Of a DNA stretch of 64,000 nucleotides, positions 25,743-34,054 are shown in pieces. The stretch is from Anaeroplasma sp902783745 (lineage in GTDB: Bacteria; Bacillota_I; Bacilli_A; Acholeplasmatales; Anaeroplasmataceae): assembly GCA_946617655.1 (NCBI GenBank), contig CAMOKL010000003.1, forward strand, positions 1 through 64,000. Reading direction: 5' to 3'. Positions within the stretch are counted from its first letter, which is position 1; every line of letters begins with the position of its first letter. The notes below the pieces were generated by a model. That model did not search any database. It saw nothing but the letters and a program-made list of their open reading frames with translations, and had not been told where the DNA came from. The position numbers were made by a program, and so were the translations under genes.

Positions 25743-26992
25743 GTTTTGATAATATGGAAAAAGAATTTTTTATTAATAATAGAAGAAATGTTTTAAATAA
25801 AATGAATGATGATTCACTTATGTTTATATATGCTGGATTCCATCAGGATGAAGGAATATTTAAGGATACATACGATGAATCAAGAAATTATTTTTATACC
25901 ACAGGTATTCTTGAATATGGTAATACATTAGTATTAGGAAGAATTGGTGGTAAGTTAATTGAGCGTATATATATTAAAAGATTAGATATCGAACTTGCAA
26001 AATGGGTGGGTGAGCCTTTAACTAAGGAAGAGGTTAATAAGATATCTGGTATTTTAGATATAAGATATCAAGATCAGTTTAAAAAGGAAATAAAAGATTT
26101 AATTAAAGAATCTAAATACTTATATTTTGATATCGGTGGAGAAGATATGACTCCATCTAGAAAAGAATTTATAAATACATCTTTAAAATATAAGCGTGAA
26201 TTTCCTGATAAGGAAATCCTTGATGCATCAAAGATTTTTATGGAATTAAGAACTGTTAAAAATGAAATGGAGCTTGAATATATTAAGAAGGCTATTGATA
26301 TTACAAAAATTGGTGTTGAAAATATTTTAAAGAATATAGGACCTTTATATGAATATCAGCTTGAAAGTTATTTTGATCAAGCAATTAAATATAATGGTGC
26401 AACAGGATATTCATTCCCTACTATTGCCGCATCAGGTATAAATTCTACATGCTTACACTATATGGAAAATAATAGGAAAGCAAAAGATGGGGATTTAATA
26501 TTATTTGATTTAGGTGCATCATATAATATGTATTGTGCAGATATTTCAAGAACATTCCCAATTAATGGTAAATTTAGTCCAAGACAAAGACAAATATATG
26601 ATATTGTATTAAGAGGTCAAGAAGCTGTATTGAATTATGCAAGGCCAGGACTTACAACAAAGGATTTAAATAATCATTTAATTCAATTTTATCAACGTGA
26701 ATTAAAACGTATTGGTAAGATAAAAAAGGATGATGAAGTATTTAAGTATTATTATCATGGAGTATCACATCATATAGGTCTTGATTGTCATGATTTATGT
26801 TTATATGATGGATTACGTCCTAATTCATTAATATCTAATGAACCAGGCTTATATATTAAAGAAGAAGAGATTGGTATAAGAATTGAAGATGATATGCTTA
26901 TAACAAAGAATGGTGCAATACTATTATCTAAAGATATAATAAAAGACCCAGATGAAATAGAAAAATTTATAAAGGAGAACAAGAAATGTTAA
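25730..26992 (+). CDS. pepP: M24B aminopeptidase P-like (Xaa-Pro aminopeptidase)
   Basis: A 420-residue cytoplasmic metallopeptidase removing N-terminal residues before proline. The N-terminal creatinase-like AMP_N domain (FFINNRRNVLNKM, MFIYAGFHQDEG) is followed by the pita-bread domain. Metal ligands are in LFDLGASYNMYCADISRTF (two Asp), GVSHHIGLDCHD (His), NEPGLYI (Glu) and GIRIEDD (Glu). ATG 25730 has AGGGAG upstream, buried in a hairpin; ATG 25754 lacks any ribosome-binding site. It overlaps the M29 peptidase gene by 7 bp. Confidence 0.9.
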   Translation: MLPFRFDNMEKEFFINNRRNVLNKMNDDSLMFIYAGFHQDEGIFKDTYDESRNYFYTTGILEYGNTLVLGRIGGKLIERIYIKRLDIELAKWVGEPLTKEEVNKISGILDIRYQDQFKKEIKDLIKESKYLYFDIGGEDMTPSRKEFINTSLKYKREFPDKEILDASKIFMELRTVKNEMELEYIKKAIDITKIGVENILKNIGPLYEYQLESYFDQAIKYNGATGYSFPTIAASGINSTCLHYMENNRKAKDGDLILFDLGASYNMYCADISRTFPINGKFSPRQRQIYDIVLRGQEAVLNYARPGLTTKDLNNHLIQFYQRELKRIGKIKKDDEVFKYYYHGVSHHIGLDCHDLCLYDGLRPNSLISNEPGLYIKEEEIGIRIEDDMLITKNGAILLSKDIIKDPDEIEKFIKENKKC

Positions 26993-28224
26993 AGTTTAAT
27001 GAAGAATTATTAAGAAAATACGCAAAGCTTGCGGTAGTAAGAGGCGTTAACCTTAAAAAGGGACAGGATTTAATTATTACTGCAAATGTACGTGATGAAT
27101 ATTTTGTTAAATATTTATTAGAAGAAGCATATAATGCTGGCGCATTACATGTAAGAATGGAATGGTATTCAGATATTTATGATAGTATCAGATATAAAAA
27201 GGAAGATAAGGATTCAATGGCAAATTTAAGAAGCTATGAAGAAGAAAAGCTTAAATATGATTTAGAAAATCTTCCTGCAAGAATATATGTTGAATCAAGT
27301 GATCCTGATTCATTAGGTGAGGCTGATCCTGATAAAATTGCATATATTCAAAAGATTAGAGGACCTAAGGTTAAAAAATATAGAGAAAAGATGGACGGAC
27401 ATTATCAATGGTCAATTATTGGTCTTCCTGGTGAAGCATGGGCACATAAGGTGTTCCCTGATTTAGAAATTGATGATGCAATGAATAAGCTTATGGAAGC
27501 AATTATCCATACTGCAAGATTAGATGGTGATCCATTAGAAAATTGGGAATTACATTCAAATAACTTACACACTAAATGTAAGATATTAAATGATTTAAAT
27601 ATAAAGGATTTACATTATACTTCAAAGAATGGAACAGATTTTAGGATTTCTTTACCAAAAGAAATGCAATTTGAAGGTGGTTCATCAAATACTATTGAAG
27701 GTATTAAGTATGAAGCAAATATTCCAACTGAAGAATGCTTCACATCACCTGATAAGGATAGTGCAAATGGAGTTTTATATGCAACAAAGCCTTTAAGTGT
27801 TAATGGTAATGTGGTTAAAGATTTTGGATTTAAATTTAAAGATGGAAAAGTAATTGAAGTATTAGCTAAAGATGATAAGGATAAGAAGATATTAGAAAAT
27901 TTAATTTCAGTTGATAATGGTGCTTCTCATTTAGGAGAGGTTGCGTTAGTACCATTTGATTCACCTATTAATGAAACTGGAATATTATTCTATAATACCT
28001 TATATGATGAAAATGCATGCTGTCATGTTGCGTTAGGAGAATCTTTTGTTGAGTGTATAAGAAATTATGATAAGCTTAATAAAGATGAGATATCAAAAAT
28101 TAATTTAAATCATTCAGTAATACACGTTGATTTTATGATTGGATCTAGTGATTTAAAAATAGAAGCTATAACATATAATGGTAAAAATATAACTATATTT
28201 GAAAACGGTACATGGGCAATTTAA
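26986..28224 (+). CDS. M29-family aminopeptidase (AmpS/PepS type)
   Basis: A 412-residue metallo-aminopeptidase of the thermophilic aminopeptidase family. Hallmarks are the N-terminal LAVVRGVNLKKGQDLII and the metal-site segments NIPTEECFTSPDKDSANG, GASHLGEVALVPFDSPI, ACCHVALGESF and NHSVIHVDFMIGS. AAAGGAG lies 11 nt before the ATG, inside the end of pepP. With the M24B enzyme it forms a peptide-degradation pair downstream of the Lrp-type regulator. Confidence 0.9.
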   Translation: MLKFNEELLRKYAKLAVVRGVNLKKGQDLIITANVRDEYFVKYLLEEAYNAGALHVRMEWYSDIYDSIRYKKEDKDSMANLRSYEEEKLKYDLENLPARIYVESSDPDSLGEADPDKIAYIQKIRGPKVKKYREKMDGHYQWSIIGLPGEAWAHKVFPDLEIDDAMNKLMEAIIHTARLDGDPLENWELHSNNLHTKCKILNDLNIKDLHYTSKNGTDFRISLPKEMQFEGGSSNTIEGIKYEANIPTEECFTSPDKDSANGVLYATKPLSVNGNVVKDFGFKFKDGKVIEVLAKDDKDKKILENLISVDNGASHLGEVALVPFDSPINETGILFYNTLYDENACCHVALGESFVECIRNYDKLNKDEISKINLNHSVIHVDFMIGSSDLKIEAITYNGKNITIFENGTWAI

Positions 28225-28254
28225 AAAACGCTTTTCAAACACTCGTTATTTATG

Positions 28255-28284
28255 TTGACAAAAACGTTTTAAAAGTTGTATAAT
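28255..28284 (+). promoter_or_regulatory. Consensus promoter with a palindrome in the spacer
   Basis: TTGACA (28255-28260), an 18-nt spacer and TATAAT (28279-28284). The first ten bases of the spacer (AAAACGTTTT, 28261-28270) are self-complementary and could be an operator. It drives the gene at 28322. Confidence 0.8.
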
Positions 28285-28321
28285 GTATTTAGAATTTAGT
28301 ATTCATGGAGGTTTTTTCGTT

Positions 28322-29041
28322 ATGAAGAAGGACACAAAGACACTTGTATTAGCACTTATAGGTGGAGCTGTTGGTTTAGCTGCATTAGTTGTTTGGCTTG
28401 TTGTATGTGCTATTACTACAGGTTTTTATAGTACAAAAATTGAATTAGGAACTGAAGAACAAGGTAAGACTGTAGAAGGAGTTCAAGCTTGGAACAAGTT
28501 CTTAACTGCAAAAGTAACTCTTAATTATGATAAATTCTTCAAGGTTGAGGGAGACAATTATACCTTTGTTAACTCTGGTGTAACAAACACTAATTATACT
28601 GATTATAAGAACGTTAATGTTGTAAGTGAAATTTCATTAAAGCAAAGAGTAGATGGTGATGTTGCTTATGATTCACAAACTAAGTATTATACTGTAAAAT
28701 CTCAAAGCTATGAGTTAGCTGATGTTGATTCAACTAACTGGACTGATGGTGATTTCTATGGTACATTATATGTTGTTGAAGCTACAAAGGTAACTACTAA
28801 GCCTTCAACTACAATCTCTGTAGAACCAGCTGCACAACCTGCATTCTGGCCAAGCTCATTTGATGGTATTGAAATTGTATTTACATTCAAACCTGATACT
28901 GATACAGAAAGAACTGAAGATGTAACTGTATCTATCGATAAGAAGGGCTATGGTTCAGTTGATACAAGTACATTCAATGTAGGCGCATCAATCAATAGTG
29001 TTACAGTTAAGTCTGTTAAGGGTTCAGTTGTAAAGAAGTAA
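28322..29041 (+). CDS. Membrane-anchored hypothetical protein
   Basis: A 239-residue protein with one N-terminal membrane helix (about 9-33, LVLALIGGAVGLAALVVWLVV) and a beta-rich extracytoplasmic part with many Thr, Val, Asp and Lys. No lipobox or known domain is recognised. ATG 28322 follows GGAGG (28307-28311) by 10 nt. The exact-consensus promoter implies high expression; a terminator follows, so it is a single gene. Confidence 0.65.
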   Translation: MKKDTKTLVLALIGGAVGLAALVVWLVVCAITTGFYSTKIELGTEEQGKTVEGVQAWNKFLTAKVTLNYDKFFKVEGDNYTFVNSGVTNTNYTDYKNVNVVSEISLKQRVDGDVAYDSQTKYYTVKSQSYELADVDSTNWTDGDFYGTLYVVEATKVTTKPSTTISVEPAAQPAFWPSSFDGIEIVFTFKPDTDTERTEDVTVSIDKKGYGSVDTSTFNVGASINSVTVKSVKGSVVKK

Positions 29042-29052
29042 TTAATAATAAA

Positions 29053-29075
29053 AGTCTACTTAGGTAGGCTTTTTT
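29053..29075 (+). terminator. Terminator after the membrane-anchored protein gene
   Basis: AGTCTAC (29053-29059) pairs with GTAGGCT (29064-29070) with one G-T, loop TTAG, then Ts. Confidence 0.75.
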
Positions 29076-29101
29076 AATTTTTATTATCTTGTTTTATCTT
29101 T

Positions 29102-29110
29102 TGGTATAAT
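29102..29110 (+). promoter_or_regulatory. Extended -10 promoter of the ABC ATPase gene
   Basis: TGG followed by TATAAT (29105-29110), 33 nt before ATG 29144; no good -35 is visible. Confidence 0.5.
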
Positions 29111-29143
29111 CTATAATTTATTATAGATTTTGAGGTGCATACA

Positions 29144-30214
29144 ATGGAAATTAAGATTGAAGATTTATATAAGGTATTCCCTGCAAGAAAAAAGACTGAT
29201 AAAGATACTATTGCAGTAAACAATATGAATTTAGTAATACCATCAGGTAAGCTTGTTGGATTATTAGGACCATCTGGTTGTGGTAAATCAACAACATTAT
29301 ATTTACTTTCAGGTCTTGAGACTCCAACTAAGGGTAATATTTATTTTGGCGATTTAAATGTTACAAAGCTTCCTCCAGAAAAAAGAGGAATTGGCTTAGT
29401 ATTCCAAAATTACGCATTATATCCTCATATGACTGTTGAACAAAATATTATGTTTCCGCTAACAAATCAAAAAGTAGATAAGGAAACAATGAAGGCTAAG
29501 GTTTATGAAGCTGCTAAGCTTGTTCAAATAGAGCAATTACTAAATCGTAAACCAGGAGAATTATCTGGTGGGCAGCAACAAAGAGTTGCGATAGCGCGTG
29601 CTTTAGTAAAAACACCAAATCTTTTATTATTAGATGAACCTTTATCAAATCTTGATGCTAGATTAAGATTACAGACAAGAGAAGAAATAAAAAGAATTCA
29701 AAAAGAAACTGGTGTAACAACAATATTTGTAACTCATGATCAAGAAGAAGCTATGTCTATATGTGATATTATGATTGTTATGAGGGATGGAGTTGTTATG
29801 CAAGTAGGAGAACCTCAATCTTTATACGATAATCCTTGTAATCTATTTGTTGCACAATTCTTAGGTACACCTCAAATAAATACATTTAAAGCAAGAATTG
29901 AATCTAATAAATTATATATTGGTGATGATGAATTATTTGATATTAATTTAGAAGATCAAGAGCTTTATTGCGCAATAAGACCAGAAGGATTCATATATAG
30001 TGATAATGGATTATTAAATCTATCATTAGATCATATTGAGGTACTAGGTAGAGATAAAAGTATTATCGCAAAAAGTGCTCATTCAGTGAATGAAAAAATT
30101 AGAATTATTATTAATTCAGATGTTAATATGAATGTTAGTGATAATGTTTCATTTAATATAAATCCATCAAAGCTATATTTATTTGATTTAGATGGAAAGA
30201 GAATAAAAATATAA
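29144..30214 (+). CDS. Carbohydrate ABC transporter ATP-binding protein (MsmX/UgpC/MalK type)
   Basis: A 356-residue ATPase. It has Walker A GPSGCGKST, Q-loop FQNYALYPHMT, signature LSGGQQQR, Walker B LLLDEPLSNLDA and switch His in VTHDQEEAM, followed by a C-terminal TOBE/MalK-like domain (about 240-356). This class energises sugar importers. No binding protein or permease lies nearby, so it probably works as a shared orphan ATPase as MsmX does in Bacillus. I start at ATG 29144 because GAGGTG lies 6 nt upstream; GTG 29135 would be inside that site. Confidence 0.88.
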   Translation: MEIKIEDLYKVFPARKKTDKDTIAVNNMNLVIPSGKLVGLLGPSGCGKSTTLYLLSGLETPTKGNIYFGDLNVTKLPPEKRGIGLVFQNYALYPHMTVEQNIMFPLTNQKVDKETMKAKVYEAAKLVQIEQLLNRKPGELSGGQQQRVAIARALVKTPNLLLLDEPLSNLDARLRLQTREEIKRIQKETGVTTIFVTHDQEEAMSICDIMIVMRDGVVMQVGEPQSLYDNPCNLFVAQFLGTPQINTFKARIESNKLYIGDDELFDINLEDQELYCAIRPEGFIYSDNGLLNLSLDHIEVLGRDKSIIAKSAHSVNEKIRIIINSDVNMNVSDNVSFNINPSKLYLFDLDGKRIKI

Positions 30215-30223
30215 TAATAGATT

Positions 30224-30255
30224 AGCATAAATAGATTGATTATTTATGCTTTTTT
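30224..30255 (+). terminator. Terminator of the ABC ATPase gene
   Basis: AGCATAAATA (30224-30233) pairs perfectly with TATTTATGCT (30241-30250), followed by Ts. Confidence 0.85.
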
Positions 30256-30306
30256 ATCGTTAAAAATACTTCCTAAATAATATATGTAAAAAAGATAAAA
30301 TAGTTG

Positions 30307-30335
30307 TTGACAATAAAAATTTAGTTTGCTATAAT
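30307..30335 (+). promoter_or_regulatory. tRNA-Gly promoter
   Basis: TTGACA (30307-30312), 17 nt, TATAAT (30330-30335): exact consensus, 20 nt before the tRNA. Confidence 0.85.
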
Positions 30336-30354
30336 AACATTGCATTTAAAAATT

Positions 30355-30429
30355 GCCGCAGTAGTACAACGGTTAGTACCTATGCTTGCCATGCATATGA
30401 TGACGGTTCGATTCCGTTCTGTGGCTCCA
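30355..30429 (+). tRNA. tRNA-Gly(GCC)
   Basis: A 75-nt cloverleaf. The acceptor GCCGCAG pairs with CTGTGGC (one G-T), the D-arm is GTAC/GTAC, and the anticodon stem TATGC/GCATA encloses TTGCCAT with anticodon GCC. The T-arm has loop TTCGATT. Discriminator T and CCA are encoded. A consensus promoter lies upstream. Its 3' CA begins a 38-bp direct repeat, a typical integration site for mobile elements. Confidence 0.93.
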
Positions 30430-30465
30430 TTAGAATTAAGTACAGTCAATAATAAAATATTGGCT
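30428..30465 (+). repeat. 38-bp direct repeat, left copy (attL-like)
   Basis: Identical over 38 bp to 31257-31294. It starts with the CA of the tRNA CCA end and includes the tRNA terminator hairpin. Copies flanking about 790 bp next to a tRNA look like attachment sites of an integrated element. Confidence 0.85.
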
Positions 30466-30474
30466 GTTTTTTTT
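30443..30474 (+). terminator. Terminator of tRNA-Gly
   Basis: CAGTCAATA (30443-30451) pairs with TATTGGCTG (30458-30466) with one G-T, followed by eight Ts. The hairpin lies inside the 38-bp repeat and is duplicated at about 31272-31301. Confidence 0.8.
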
Positions 30475-30658
30475 ATAGGTATATATACTGCAATAATTAA
30501 TGATTTTTATACTATTTCTGCAATAAATATAGCAGTAGTATATATAGCATTTATATATAAATTTAAATTGTTAAATTATTATTAATCGTTAAACTACTAC
30601 TTACTATATATAAACATAGATAAGTGGAGAAATATAAAAATTTTATAAATACCCCTAT

Positions 30659-30680
30659 GTGACACGTGACAAACGTGACA
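30659..30680 (+). repeat. 22-bp inverted repeat, left arm
   Basis: An exact inverse complement of 31150-31171. It contains three TGACA units (GTGACA, CGTGACA, CGTGACA), like binding sites for a recombinase or replication protein. Enclosed distance is 469 bp. Confidence 0.8.
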
Positions 30681-30802
30681 GAATCTAGGACTAGAGTTGC
30701 TTATGAAATAATCGAAAATTAGAGATGTTACTTTAAAAAGAATTCGAATAGTTGATAAAAACGTTAATTTCAAAGACTAATACTCTTTAAACAAATTAAT
30801 AA

Positions 30803-31033
30803 AATACTACCCAGAAAACTACCCAGGGACACGAAAGCACTACCCAGAAAACTACCCAAGAAAGATTAATAGAATTATTAAAAGCAAATCCTAATTTATC
30901 TAGAAGCGATTTGGCAACATTATTGAAATTAAGTGAAGATGGCGTTAAATACCAAATAAAAAAATTAAAGGATAAAGGGATTATAAAACGTGTAGGTCCA
31001 GACAAAGGCGGCTATTGGGAGGTAATAGAATAA
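30803..31033 (+). pseudogene. 3' fragment of an AlbA_2/ATP-binding-type protein (winged-helix tail)
   Basis: A 76-residue open frame without a start codon or ribosome-binding site, preceded by TAA at 30800. It begins with TTQKTTQ repeats, followed by ERLIELLKANPNLSRSDLA, SEDGVKYQIKKLKDKG and GPDKGGYWEVIE. This is the typical C-terminal winged helix of AlbA_2-domain (Schlafen-like) ATP-binding proteins common on mobile DNA in Bacillota. The N-terminal domains are absent, so this is a remnant cargo gene. Confidence 0.7.
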
Positions 31034-31040
31034 TTTGTTA

Positions 31041-31069
31041 GTAGTTGGTGGTACTACACCAATAACTAC
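31041..31069 (+). other. Hairpin inside the element
   Basis: GTAGTT-GGTG pairs with CACC-(AAT)-AACTAC around a 6-nt loop, directly after the pseudogene stop. No T-run follows. Role unknown. Confidence 0.4.
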
Positions 31070-31100
31070 CCCCAATTGAAAATACAAAATGATATAATGA

Positions 31101-31132
31101 GCGTCTATCACTAATATGGTAGATGCTTTTTT
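31101..31132 (+). terminator. Terminator inside the element
   Basis: GCGTCTATC (31101-31109) pairs with GGTAGATGC (31118-31126) with two G-T pairs, then six Ts. A TATAAT just before it (31093-31098) has no usable -35. Confidence 0.65.
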
Positions 31133-31149
31133 ATATATTTTGTTACACT

Positions 31150-31171
31150 TGTCACGTTTGTCACGTGTCAC
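31150..31171 (-). repeat. 22-bp inverted repeat, right arm
   Basis: Exact inverse complement of 30659-30680, about 85 bp inside the right direct repeat. Confidence 0.8.
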
Positions 31172-31256
31172 GGTAGTGTATGCTTTAAAAATATGGTGTT
31201 AGATGGTGCATTCTCATCTATAGAGGGTGCATTGTATTAACAAAACTTACCTGTCA

Positions 31257-31294
31257 CATTAGAATTAAGTACAGTCAATAATAAAATATTGGCT
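31257..31294 (+). repeat. 38-bp direct repeat, right copy (attR-like)
   Basis: Identical to 30428-30465, including the terminator hairpin except its last base pair, followed by a T-run to 31301. No tRNA sequence precedes it, consistent with duplication of the tRNA 3' flank by integration. Confidence 0.85.
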
Positions 31295-31378
31295 TTTTTT
31301 TATTCTTGATATACCAAATAAATATGCTAGATATTTATATATTTATGGTATAATTGTTTTTGTTATGGAGGTGAAACA

Positions 31379-32188
31379 ATGATTGAAATAAAAGATTTGT
31401 ATTTTAGATACAATAAAACAGATATTGCTTTAAGAGGAATATCTCTTGAAATTAAAGATCATGAATGGGTTTCAATCATTGGTCACAATGGTAGTGGTAA
31501 ATCCACTCTTGCGAAGCTTTTAGATGGCCTTATTGCTCCAACAAAAGGAGAAATATTTTATGATGGAGTAAAGCTTTCACCTGAAACTGTTGATAGCATT
31601 AGACAAAGGGTTGGTATTGTATTCCAAAATCCAGATAATCAATTCGTTGGTTATAATGTTAAATATGATATAGCATTCGGCTTAGAAAATCATCAAATTA
31701 AAAGAGAAGATATGAAGAATTTAATTGATGAATGGACTAAGAAAGTAGATATGAATGAATATCTATTAAGAGAACCTGAAACCCTATCAGGTGGTCAAAA
31801 ACAAAGGGTTGCTATCGCAGGTATTTTAGCTTTAAATTGCGATATTATTATTCTAGATGAGGCAACAAGTATGTTAGACCCTCAAGGTACAGAAGAAATA
31901 ACAAAGCTAATATTAGAACTAAAAGAAAAATATAATAAGACAATAATAACAATTACTCATGATTTAGGACTTGCCATGAAATCAGATAGAGTAATTTTAT
32001 TAAGAGAAGGAAAGATATTACTTGATAAGTCACCTGAAGAAGCATTTAAAGAAAGAGAGTTATTATTATCCTCTAACTTAGATATGCCTTTTTCGATGAA
32101 GGCATTATATTTAGCTCAATCAAGTGATATTTTAAAGGATAAAAAGGAGTTAACAGACGCTTTATGGGAATATCATTTAAAGAAGTAA
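31379..32188 (+). CDS. ecfA1: Energy-coupling factor transporter ATPase EcfA1
   Basis: A 269-residue ATPase of the shared ECF module for vitamin and metal uptake. It has Walker A GHNGSGKST, Q-loop FQNPDNQ, signature LSGGQKQR, Walker B IIILDEATSMLD and His in ITHDLGLAM. GGAGGTG lies before the ATG. It overlaps ecfA2 by 25 bp. Order ecfA1-ecfA2-ecfT-truA is conserved in Bacillota; substrate-binding S components are encoded elsewhere. Confidence 0.95.
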   Translation: MIEIKDLYFRYNKTDIALRGISLEIKDHEWVSIIGHNGSGKSTLAKLLDGLIAPTKGEIFYDGVKLSPETVDSIRQRVGIVFQNPDNQFVGYNVKYDIAFGLENHQIKREDMKNLIDEWTKKVDMNEYLLREPETLSGGQKQRVAIAGILALNCDIIILDEATSMLDPQGTEEITKLILELKEKYNKTIITITHDLGLAMKSDRVILLREGKILLDKSPEEAFKERELLLSSNLDMPFSMKALYLAQSSDILKDKKELTDALWEYHLKK

Positions 32189-33027
32189 CTCACAAATATC
32201 CTGGTTTAAAAAGAAAACAATTCACTTTAGCTATAAAAGATATTAATCTTGATATTAGCGATAAAAATGAATTTGTTGCAATAGTTGGCAAGACTGGTTC
32301 TGGTAAAACTACTTTAGTTGAGCATATGAATGGATTATTGCTTCCAACAAGTGGTACTGTTGGTGTATTTGATTATGTCATTACACCAAAGGAAAGAAAG
32401 AACCCTAAAATGAATAAAATAAGAAAAAGAATTGGATTTGTATTCCAATTCCCTGAATATCAGCTTTTTGAAGAAACAGTATTAAAAGATATTATGTTTG
32501 CACCACTAAACTTTGGATTTAAGGAAGAAGATGCAAAGAAACATGCATTAGAGGTTGCAAAGAAGCTACATATTGAGGATTTATTAAATAAATCACCATT
32601 TAATTTATCTGGTGGTCAAATGAGAAAAGTTGCTATCGCAGGTATTTTATCATATGATCCAGATATATTATTACTTGATGAACCTACAAGAGGATTAGAT
32701 CCACTTGGTCAGGTTGAAATAATGGAATTATTTAAAACTATTCAAGAAGAAACAGGTAAAACCATTATTTTAATTTCACATGATATGGATTTAGTTTATA
32801 AATATGCAACAAGGGTTGTTGCAATGAAGAATCAAGTGATTGAATATGATGGTAATAAAGAAGATTTATTCTTATCAAATAAATATTTAGAATGCAATTT
32901 AGTTAAACCTAATGTGCTACAACTAATTGATTATTTAAATGATAAGCTAGGCTATAACATTGGATATGATACATATTCATTAGAAGATCTAATCAAAAAG
33001 CTTGAGGGAGGTGCTTCTCATGAATAA
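32164..33027 (+). CDS. ecfA2: Energy-coupling factor transporter ATPase EcfA2
   Basis: A 287-residue partner of EcfA1. It has Walker A GKTGSGKTT, Q-loop FQFPEYQLFEE (the EcfA2-type loop), signature LSGGQMRK, Walker B ILLLDEPTRGLD and His in ISHDMDLVY. The heterodimer couples ATP hydrolysis to EcfT through coupling helices. The start lies within ecfA1 and the 3' end overlaps ecfT by 8 bp, suggesting tight coupling. Confidence 0.95.
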   Translation: MGISFKEVTHKYPGLKRKQFTLAIKDINLDISDKNEFVAIVGKTGSGKTTLVEHMNGLLLPTSGTVGVFDYVITPKERKNPKMNKIRKRIGFVFQFPEYQLFEETVLKDIMFAPLNFGFKEEDAKKHALEVAKKLHIEDLLNKSPFNLSGGQMRKVAIAGILSYDPDILLLDEPTRGLDPLGQVEIMELFKTIQEETGKTIILISHDMDLVYKYATRVVAMKNQVIEYDGNKEDLFLSNKYLECNLVKPNVLQLIDYLNDKLGYNIGYDTYSLEDLIKKLEGGASHE

Positions 33028-34054
33028 CATTTCCTTCGGTCAATATTATCCAGGAAATTCTTGGATATATAAAATGGATCCTAGAATGAAGATATTCTTA
33101 ACTATATTCTTTATAGTATTAATATTCTTAATTCCTGATTTATTTGGTATGCTTATAGCATTAGGTGTATTCTTTATATTATTCCTTACAACAAGAATAC
33201 CTTTAATTAAGGTATTGAATGGTCTTAAAGGAATAGTAATGTTATTGTTATTTACATTAATATTACAATTAATTTATACAGTAGATACTGAAGTTACACC
33301 ATTAGTAGTAGTACCTATGTCTATAGGATTATTTCCTATATTATTAATAGTTGCATCTATTTTTATGTATTTTGTTTTAAAGAAATTTATTAAATTTAAG
33401 ACAACATTATTCTTAATTGTTTTATTCTTATGTTTTATGTTTATGTGGGATAAGCCATTTAATCAATTTAATTGGAATTTTAGTCTTAATTTTTATTCTT
33501 GGAATTGGAATATATATTCTATAGGTGTTAATAAGGCAGTATTTATATTCTTAAGAATCATTTTAATGATTTTAATTACATCAATACTTACTTTAACAAC
33601 AATGTCTACAGATATTAATAATGGTCTTGAATGGCTATTATCACCATTAAAGCTTATTAAAGTACCAGTAAGTATATTTTCTATGTTAATATCATTAACA
33701 TTACGTTTTATACCTACATTAGTAATTGAAACAAGAAAGATAATGAATGCGCAAGCATCACGTGGTGTAGATTATAAGAGTGGTAATTTATTTACTAAAG
33801 CAAGACAAATAATCTCATTACTTATTCCAATGTTTGTAGTTTCATTTAAAAGAGCAGATGAACTTTCAAACGCTATGGAAGCAAGAGGATATATTGTTGG
33901 TGGAAAAAGAACAAAGCTTGATGAATTGAAATTCCGATTCATTGATTATTTTGCGTTATTTATTTCATTATCATTACTTGCAGTAATTATATTATCGATA
34001 GTACATGTTATTCCAACAATCGATTTTATTTCGTTACTTGAGGGGATGAAATAA
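33020..34054 (+). CDS. ecfT: Energy-coupling factor transmembrane protein EcfT
   Basis: A 344-residue membrane protein, longer than the usual 265 or so because of extra hydrophobic segments in the middle (about 85-150). It begins with the family pattern FGQYYPGNSWIYKMDPRMK. The coupling motifs are NAQASRGVDYKSG and NAMEARGY (Ala-Arg-Gly). I chose ATG 33020 behind GGAGGTG (33006-33012); TTG 33002 would be upstream of that site. It ends in TAATG overlap with truA. Confidence 0.92.
   Translation: MNNISFGQYYPGNSWIYKMDPRMKIFLTIFFIVLIFLIPDLFGMLIALGVFFILFLTTRIPLIKVLNGLKGIVMLLLFTLILQLIYTVDTEVTPLVVVPMSIGLFPILLIVASIFMYFVLKKFIKFKTTLFLIVLFLCFMFMWDKPFNQFNWNFSLNFYSWNWNIYSIGVNKAVFIFLRIILMILITSILTLTTMSTDINNGLEWLLSPLKLIKVPVSIFSMLISLTLRFIPTLVIETRKIMNAQASRGVDYKSGNLFTKARQIISLLIPMFVVSFKRADELSNAMEARGYIVGGKRTKLDELKFRFIDYFALFISLSLLAVIILSIVHVIPTIDFISLLEGMK

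Larger units (their letters stand above)
30466..31256. mobile_element. Decayed small element between the direct repeats
   Basis: This 791-bp interval holds a perfect 22-bp inverted-repeat pair (30659-30680 and 31150-31171), a gene-fragment tail and two hairpins. It has no recognisable integrase or transposase. Parts outside those items (30475-30658, 31172-31256) are AT-rich with nothing I can name. I read it as the scar of a larger integrative element or a non-autonomous element; the type is uncertain. Confidence 0.5.

Noticed and set aside
28231..28246. cre-like AAAACGCTTTTCA upstream of the 28322 promoter
   Set aside because: The left TG and the spacing of the right CA do not fit the 14-bp cre consensus.
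30340..30585. Open frame on the plus strand across the tRNA-Gly
   Set aside because: It overlaps the complete tRNA, its promoter and its terminator, so it is not a gene.
31093..31132. Small RNA with TATAAT promoter and terminator inside the element
   Set aside because: The nearest -35-like TTGAAA is only 11 nt from TATAAT, and a transcript would start within the terminator hairpin.
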